DNA from: Abiotrophia defectiva ATCC 49176 | GTDB lineage: Bacteria > Bacillota > Bacilli > Lactobacillales > Aerococcaceae | Reading direction: 5' to 3' | NCBI RefSeq assembly: GCF_037041345.1 | Contig: NZ_CP146287.1 | Coordinates: 1,119,501-1,183,500 of the forward strand | DNA length: 64,000 nt | Shown here: positions 59,268-64,000 of the stretch, piece by piece | How the letters are laid out: each line of letters starts with the position of its first letter | Position numbering within the stretch: position 1 is the stretch's first letter | Notes under the pieces: generated by a model | Told to the model about the DNA's origin: nothing | Seen by the model: only the letters and a program-made list of their open reading frames with translations | The model's database searches: none | Made by a program: the position numbers and the translations under genes

Positions 59268-60914
59268 CTACTCATCAATATAAACTGGACGCAAGTTATT
59301 GGAGCGGCCAAAAGGCAATACTTCAAATTGTTTGACCTTTGGCTTAAGTAAATAGGCTGCACTCGCTTGATAGATAGGGGCGACCACGCCATCTTCTTTG
59401 ACTAAGATTTTTTCTGCCTCAATTAAGGTTTCGCGACGCTTGGCAGGATCTTTAGCATAGTCATTGCGAGCTAATTCGACTAACTTATCAAATTCAGGAT
59501 TAGCATATTTGGCGAAGTTAGTCCCGCCACCTGTCTTGTACTGTTCAATAAAGTTAACCGCATCCTGATATTCAGGAGTCCAAGTCCCATAGAAAATATC
59601 ATAATCCAATTTACGTTGAATTTCCAGACGATTCTTAAGTGGCACCGAAAGGACGCTTAGCTTGAGACCAGGTAAATTCTTCTCCAGTTCTTCCTTGAGG
59701 AATTCTGCTGTTCGTTTGGAGAGGCCTACGTCTGATGTTAAGAGTTGTAACTCAATCGTCTCTTGGCCTAGTTCTTCCTTAGCCTTAGCCCAATCTGCCT
59801 GTGCTGCTTGGACATCGTAAGTCAACATTGGACCTGCCTTGTCTTGATAATCCTCACCTGCTTCATTGACGTCAAAAGATTTAGGCACTAAGTTGTTGAG
59901 TGGCTGAGAGCCGTCCTGAATGACAGAATCTGCGTAGACTTGCTTATCAAATGCCTGGGCAATAGCTCGACGGAGAGCTGCATTGCCTGTTGTCGGACGA
60001 GTCGTGTTGAAACTCAGATAACCGATTGTCGCTTTGGGAATACTGTGGAAGTCTGGCGCACCGGAGTATTCTTGGACAAATTGATCGGACAAGGTCGTGA
60101 AGTCCAACTGATTACTATCAAATAAATCTGCCCCGGTCGAATTCTCTTTAATGACTTGTTGATGCACCTGGGTCAGATAAACATGACTGGCATCCCAGTA
60201 TTGAGGATTTTTAACTAAGTCCCACTCTAGGTTGGTCCCATTCCATCCTTGAATCGTAAAGGGCCCGTTAGTCACCACATTCTCTGCTGTGGTCCCATAG
60301 CTATCCCCTTTTTCTTGGAAGAAGGCCTTGTTAATCGGCATATAGCGTGAACCTGTTAGAATCTTAGCTAGGGCCGGCACTGGATATTCCAAGGTTAGTT
60401 CCAGGGTTTTATCATCAAGGGCCTTGACTCCTAATTCTTCGACAGGCTTGTCACCATTACGGATAGCTGCCCCATTCTTAAGAATTTCAATCGAGGTCAC
60501 GCTCGTACCAGCTTGACGATCCGCTAGACGCCGGAAGGCCAACTCAAAGTCTTGTGCCTTAACTGGATCACCATTGGACCAATAAATGTCATCTCGCAAG
60601 GTGAAGGTGTGGGTTAAGCCATCCTCACTGACCTTAACAGAAGCTGCCTGTCCCAGTTCCACTTCTTTCGCATTCTTAATTCGATAGAGGCCTTCAAAAA
60701 CTTGTCCGATGACATCCATGCTGGCGATATCTGAGTAGAGACCAGAATCTAAGGTGGCCAACTCAGATGGGGCTGGGATACTTAGTTTTTGTTCAATGGC
60801 AGGACTAAGGCTTACTTCTTGAGCTGATATCGTGGACTGCTGAGCTGTTAGGAGCGTGCTGGCCGTAAGTCCTAGCGCGAGTAAGGAACGAAAAATTGTC
60901 TTGATGCTAGTCAT
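59268..60914 (-). CDS. oppA: Oligopeptide-binding protein OppA (more distant, typical type)
   Basis: A 548-residue SBP_bac_5 protein, different from the other five: LSIPAPSELATLDSGLYSDIASMDVIGQVFEGLYRI, VSEDGLTHTFTLRDDIYWSNGDPVKAQDFELAFRRLAD and TNGPFTIQGWNGTNLEWDLVKNPQYWDA are the standard PepT/OppA segments. Signal peptide to about SAQ at 32, no Cys. It lies behind the oppC gene, separated from it by a terminator, with its own promoter TTGACT-17-TAAACT. Ribosome binding site AAGGAGG. Confidence 0.92.
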   Translation of the reverse strand: MTSIKTIFRSLLALGLTASTLLTAQQSTISAQEVSLSPAIEQKLSIPAPSELATLDSGLYSDIASMDVIGQVFEGLYRIKNAKEVELGQAASVKVSEDGLTHTFTLRDDIYWSNGDPVKAQDFELAFRRLADRQAGTSVTSIEILKNGAAIRNGDKPVEELGVKALDDKTLELTLEYPVPALAKILTGSRYMPINKAFFQEKGDSYGTTAENVVTNGPFTIQGWNGTNLEWDLVKNPQYWDASHVYLTQVHQQVIKENSTGADLFDSNQLDFTTLSDQFVQEYSGAPDFHSIPKATIGYLSFNTTRPTTGNAALRRAIAQAFDKQVYADSVIQDGSQPLNNLVPKSFDVNEAGEDYQDKAGPMLTYDVQAAQADWAKAKEELGQETIELQLLTSDVGLSKRTAEFLKEELEKNLPGLKLSVLSVPLKNRLEIQRKLDYDIFYGTWTPEYQDAVNFIEQYKTGGGTNFAKYANPEFDKLVELARNDYAKDPAKRRETLIEAEKILVKEDGVVAPIYQASAAYLLKPKVKQFEVLPFGRSNNLRPVYIDE

Positions 60915-60952
60915 AAGTCAACCTCCTTAGGGTTAAAGATATGTTAGGGACT

Positions 60953-60981
60953 AGTTTAAGACTTTTATTAGTGATAGTCAA
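60953..60981 (-). promoter_or_regulatory. Promoter of oppA
   Basis: Minus strand -35 TTGACT (60976-60981), 17-base spacer, -10 TAAACT (60953-60958). Confidence 0.6.
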
Positions 60982-61073
60982 AGATACTTTTACTATAAGC
61001 TACTATAGCGAATGGCTATATGCCTTTATCATGCCATCCCCCTATCCTTGGAGCATAGACTTAAAATTAAGCA

Positions 61074-61101
61074 CAAAAAAACTGAGCCCTTAGGCTCAGT
61101 T
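61074..61101 (-). terminator. Terminator of oppC
   Basis: Stem AACTGAGCC/GGCTCAGTT (61080-61088 with 61093-61101) with loop CTTA and seven minus-strand Ts. Confidence 0.92.
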
Positions 61102-61107
61102 TTTCTA

Positions 61108-62043
61108 TTAACCTAAACGTTGACGGGCATCCGTTGAACGTTGCAAGGCTTGACCAATATAGTTAATGCAGAGCATTAAGACGAGAATGAATAGTGCGGC
61201 TGGCAGCCATACCCATTGTTTATTCTCGATAATATCCGCAGTCTTAGCTGCCCCTATCAAGGTCCCTAGTGAAGGTGTCCCGATTGGCAAACCGAAACCT
61301 AGGTATGAGAGACTAGTTTCTAAACCAATATTACCTGCCATAACCAGGACTAATTGGGTAATGATAATAGAAGAAATGTTAGGTAGCAATTCCTTGAACA
61401 TAATCTTCCAATCATGTGTCCCCATGGTCTTAGAAGCATTAATATAATCTTTAGACGCTTCACTTAAGGTTCGTGTTCTAAAGAGACGAGCAAAACCAGT
61501 CCATCCTATGATAATAAAAGTTACAGAAAGCCCATAGATATTACTTACCTTGAAGATGGTGTTCAACGTGATAATCATAATAAAGCCTGGAATAATCATG
61601 AAGAAGTCGACAATCCGCATCACCCAGTTATCAACACGTCCACCATAGTAACCAGCAAAGACCCCAATTACCAAACCGATAATCATGGTAGCGGCTGTTA
61701 CAATCATGGCAATGCTGACAGAGTTACGCCCACCTAAAATTAACTGGGCTAGAACATCACGCCCACCTTCGTCAGCACCCAGTAAGTAGGTATGACCCGT
61801 ATCAGTCACCGAACCTGGTGCCATGTAGCGATTGAAAATCTGAACTTTAGTAGCGGATTCTAAGTTAAGGAAGAATGGCGCTACATATAGGAAGAGCAGA
61901 ATCCCAACAAATACAATAAGTGAGATTAAAGCCAGCTTATCCTTCATGAATTCTCGTTTAATGACTTCAAAGCCCATTGGCGGGAGAGACTGCGAATCTT
62001 TATTTTGATTTTTTTCTAAATCTTTGCTTTTATCTTTTGTCAT
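61108..62043 (-). CDS. oppC: Oligopeptide ABC transporter permease OppC
   Basis: A 311-residue permease with six helices and a longer charged cytoplasmic N-terminus. DKLALISLIVFVGILLFL, LGADEGGRDVLAQLILGGRNSVSIA and SEASKDYINASKTMGTHDWKIMFKELLPN (coupling loop) are OppC signatures. It starts 14 bases after oppB. AGGAGG ribosome binding site. Confidence 0.95.
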   Translation of the reverse strand: MTKDKSKDLEKNQNKDSQSLPPMGFEVIKREFMKDKLALISLIVFVGILLFLYVAPFFLNLESATKVQIFNRYMAPGSVTDTGHTYLLGADEGGRDVLAQLILGGRNSVSIAMIVTAATMIIGLVIGVFAGYYGGRVDNWVMRIVDFFMIIPGFIMIITLNTIFKVSNIYGLSVTFIIIGWTGFARLFRTRTLSEASKDYINASKTMGTHDWKIMFKELLPNISSIIITQLVLVMAGNIGLETSLSYLGFGLPIGTPSLGTLIGAAKTADIIENKQWVWLPAALFILVLMLCINYIGQALQRSTDARQRLG

Positions 62044-62056
62044 GCTCTCTCACCTC

Positions 62057-63019
62057 CTAGTCTAAACGTACTCGTGGATCTACGAATACCATAATGATAT
62101 CGGACAAGAGCCCACCAAGTAGTGTCATAAAACCATAGAAGAGAACCAAGGTCATCATGACGCTATAGTCACGGCCTACTACAGAACTAAAGAAGAGTTG
62201 CCCCATCCCTTGATAGGTAAAGATTTGCTCTGTAATCATTGCCCCACTGAAAAGGCCTGTAATGACATAACCAAAGAAGGCAGCGATTGGCAGTAAAGCA
62301 TTCCGTAAGATATGCTTGTTATAGATAACCCGCTCAGGCACCCCTTTGGCACGGGCAGTCCGGACATAATCATCTGACTTAGCATCCACAATTCCTGATC
62401 GTAACCACTGAATAGTAGAAGTGGTACTTAAAATCCCTAAGGTGATAGCAGGCAAGAGCATGTGATAAATTCGAGATAATAAGTAATCCCAGCTACCAGG
62501 CTGCAATCCAGACGCTACCGTCCCACGGGTTGGGAACCAACCTAATGTATAGCCAAATAGCCACAAGAACATCAAGGCTAAAACGAAGACTGGGATTGAA
62601 TAGGTAAAGAAGTTATAGAAGTTAACCGCTCTTTCAAAGAAGCTCCCATTATAACGACCGGATAAAATCCCTAAAGGAACAGCAATTGCATAGGTGATAA
62701 TCGTTGTCAAGAGTGATAACCAAACTGTCGGCCAAATCCGTTCCCCAATAATGGATAGGGTCGGTTGCTTATGGGCAAAGGAACGTCCAAAGTCACCTTG
62801 GAGCATACCGCCCATCCAATTAATATAACGTTCCCAAACAGGTTTGTTCAAACCTAATTTTTCCCGCATAGCTTCAATTTGCTCAGCCGAAATTTTAGGG
62901 TCAATCAAGCCTGTCAAGGCATCCCCTGGCATTAATTCTGCTAAGAAGAAAACTAAGATGCTGAGCGCCAAAAGTTGCGGAATCATCAGCAACATACGTC
63001 TAAGTATCGCTTTCCACAT
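62057..63019 (-). CDS. oppB: Oligopeptide ABC transporter permease OppB
   Basis: A 320-residue permease with six helices: LILVFFLAELMPGDALTGL-like N-terminus (PQLLALSILVFFLAELMPGD), SILSGRYNGSFFERAVNFYNFFTYSIPVF, and the EAA loop KSDDYVRTARAKGVPERVIYNKHILRN. I chose the ATG at 63019 after AAAGGAGG; the GTG four codons upstream lies in the end of oppF. Confidence 0.94.
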   Translation of the reverse strand: MWKAILRRMLLMIPQLLALSILVFFLAELMPGDALTGLIDPKISAEQIEAMREKLGLNKPVWERYINWMGGMLQGDFGRSFAHKQPTLSIIGERIWPTVWLSLLTTIITYAIAVPLGILSGRYNGSFFERAVNFYNFFTYSIPVFVLALMFLWLFGYTLGWFPTRGTVASGLQPGSWDYLLSRIYHMLLPAITLGILSTTSTIQWLRSGIVDAKSDDYVRTARAKGVPERVIYNKHILRNALLPIAAFFGYVITGLFSGAMITEQIFTYQGMGQLFFSSVVGRDYSVMMTLVLFYGFMTLLGGLLSDIIMVFVDPRVRLD

Positions 63020-63020
63020 T

Positions 63021-63980
63021 TTAGAGCTCACCTCCTTTGTCAGTGTCTACCGTTCTGAGAGCAGCAAAATGGGTCTCAGAAACTGGTTTAAGGTCATATA
63101 CACGACCAGTTTCGTCATAATAGAGTGACGCATTCTCACGGTATTCCTTCTCAACCCGTAAACGATTGAGTTTGTTTTGCTCACGGTTATTAGGGTTCAT
63201 TTCTGGAATAGCTGATAAGAGGCGACGGGTATAAATATGACGTGGATCATTATAGATGTCATCACGTGTCCCATACTCAGTGAAACGACCACGGTACATA
63301 ATGGCAATCTCATCACACATATGCTTAACGACACCTAAGTCGTGTGAGACGAAGAGATAACTTACATTATATTCTTCTTGAATCTGCTTCATGAAGTTAA
63401 GAACTTGGGCTTGAACAGACAAGTCCAAGGCCGAAACAGGTTCATCGGCAATGACCAATTTAGGGTTGAGGGCTACAGCACGTGCTACCCCAATCCGTTG
63501 ACGTTGACCACCAGAAAACTCATGTGGGTACTTGTAGAGTGCTTCTTCCGATAACCCTACGATATCTAAGAGCTCCAGCTTGCGCTTCTTCTCTTCATCA
63601 GGCGTTAAGCTGAGAAAGTTTCGCATTGGCTCCCCTAAGATGTCGGTAATCCGACGTTTAGGGTTGAAGCTAGAGAGGGAATCTTGGAAGATCATTTGCA
63701 CGTTGTGACGGTAGTTAGAACGGCGATGACGCGCTGCTTTAGAGACTTCTTCACCCTCATAGTAGATTTTCCCTGAGGTAATCTTCTCTAAACCAATGAT
63801 GGCCTTCCCGATGGTAGACTTACCAGAACCTGATTCACCAACCAAGCCATAAGTCTTCCCTTCTTCTAAGGTCAAGTTGACGCCGTCTACAGCATAGACA
63901 TAATCGGTCACGCGGTTCAGGAAACCAGACCGAATAGGATAGTGGACTTTTAGGTCCTCAATGCGCATAAATTCAGCCAT
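63021..63980 (-). CDS. oppF: Oligopeptide ABC transporter ATP-binding protein OppF
   Basis: A 319-residue ATPase: Walker A GESGSGKSTIGKAI, Q-loop QMIFQDSLSSFNP, signature FSGGQRQRIGVARAVA, Walker B VIADEPVSALD, His in SHDLGVV, and the C-terminal oligopeptide extension (YTRRLLSAIPEMNPNN). With OppD it powers peptide uptake. A GGGGAGGAG ribosome binding site precedes the ATG at 63980. Confidence 0.94.
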   Translation of the reverse strand: MAEFMRIEDLKVHYPIRSGFLNRVTDYVYAVDGVNLTLEEGKTYGLVGESGSGKSTIGKAIIGLEKITSGKIYYEGEEVSKAARHRRSNYRHNVQMIFQDSLSSFNPKRRITDILGEPMRNFLSLTPDEEKKRKLELLDIVGLSEEALYKYPHEFSGGQRQRIGVARAVALNPKLVIADEPVSALDLSVQAQVLNFMKQIQEEYNVSYLFVSHDLGVVKHMCDEIAIMYRGRFTEYGTRDDIYNDPRHIYTRRLLSAIPEMNPNNREQNKLNRLRVEKEYRENASLYYDETGRVYDLKPVSETHFAALRTVDTDKGGEL

Positions 63981-64000
63981 TAGTTCTCCTCCCCTTCAAA
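63980..64000 (-). CDS. End of the preceding gene, probably oppD (runs off right edge)
   Basis: The minus-strand frame reads TTT GAA GGG GAG GAG AAC TAA, with the stop overlapping the oppF ATG by one base (TAATG). This translational coupling and the usual oppD-oppF order suggest the 3' end of oppD, but six residues cannot prove it. Confidence 0.4.
   Translation of the reverse strand, partial: FEGEEN

Overview
The window comes from a low-to-mid GC Gram-positive bacterium of the order Lactobacillales. The housekeeping order (rnc-smc-HAD phosphatase-ftsY, ylxM-ffh, rpsP-khpA...rimM-trmD-rplS, tgt-yajC, rhomboid-glucokinase-rhodanese) is that of Firmicutes. Promoters are sigma-A-like with 17-bp spacers, ribosome binding sites are strong GGAGG types, and the SOS box is of the Bacillus type. 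The many oligopeptide-binding proteins and the streptococcus-like gene neighbourhoods suggest an Aerococcaceae-type organism (for example Abiotrophia or a relative), but the genus is a guess.

Layout, almost all on the minus strand. (1) 1-10.9 kb: start of an oppB permease, yajC, tgt, an RclA/Har-type flavoprotein disulfide reductase, an SOS-controlled YolD/UmuC pair with a textbook LexA-box promoter, an SGNH hydrolase, a rhodanese-like protein without its cysteine, glucokinase, rhomboid protease, 5-FTHF cyclo-ligase, glutaminyl cyclotransferase, a PlsC acyltransferase (plus strand) and an endonuclease III without its Fe-S cysteines. (2) 11.0-23.1 kb: a nine-gene, tightly packed operon for a Pel-type exopolysaccharide: PelD-like (with an extra N-terminal SDR domain and no GGDEF domain), PelE-like, PelA-deacetylase-like, PelF, PelG, then CotH, VTC-domain, DUF4956 and DUF4832 genes. 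(3) 23.9-31.7 kb: rplS, trmD, rimM, then five tandem paralogues of an unrecognised two-TM membrane protein, then khpA and rpsP. (4) 31.8-34.3 kb: a manganese-type ABC importer with a DtxR/MntR-like operator. (5) 34.6-40.0 kb: a SirTM / zinc-macrodomain / GcvH-L / lipoate ligase / flavin monooxygenase operon with a divergent Old-Yellow-Enzyme gene. (6) 40.1-49.2 kb: ffh, ylxM, a short MntR-like regulator carrying the same type of operator in front of itself, a membrane protein, ftsY, a Cof-type phosphatase, smc, rnc. (7) 49.4-64 kb: six oligopeptide-binding proteins (one plus strand, five minus; two are a recent tandem duplication) and the oppC, oppB and oppF genes of their importer, which runs off the right edge.

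How it works together: region 2 encodes an inner-membrane polysaccharide synthase (PelD/E/F/G) with an extracellular deacetylase and surface-modifying accessory proteins. Regions 4 and 6 form a probable manganese regulon: the short MntR-like protein would act on TTAGG-CCTAA palindromes at its own promoter and at the ABC operon. Region 5 is the known lipoate-linked ADP-ribosylation module thought to respond to oxidative stress, and together with the RclA/Har-like reductase it suggests an organism exposed to host oxidants. The Opp expansion points to heavy dependence on external peptides. No rRNA, tRNA, CRISPR array, insertion sequence or prophage was seen.
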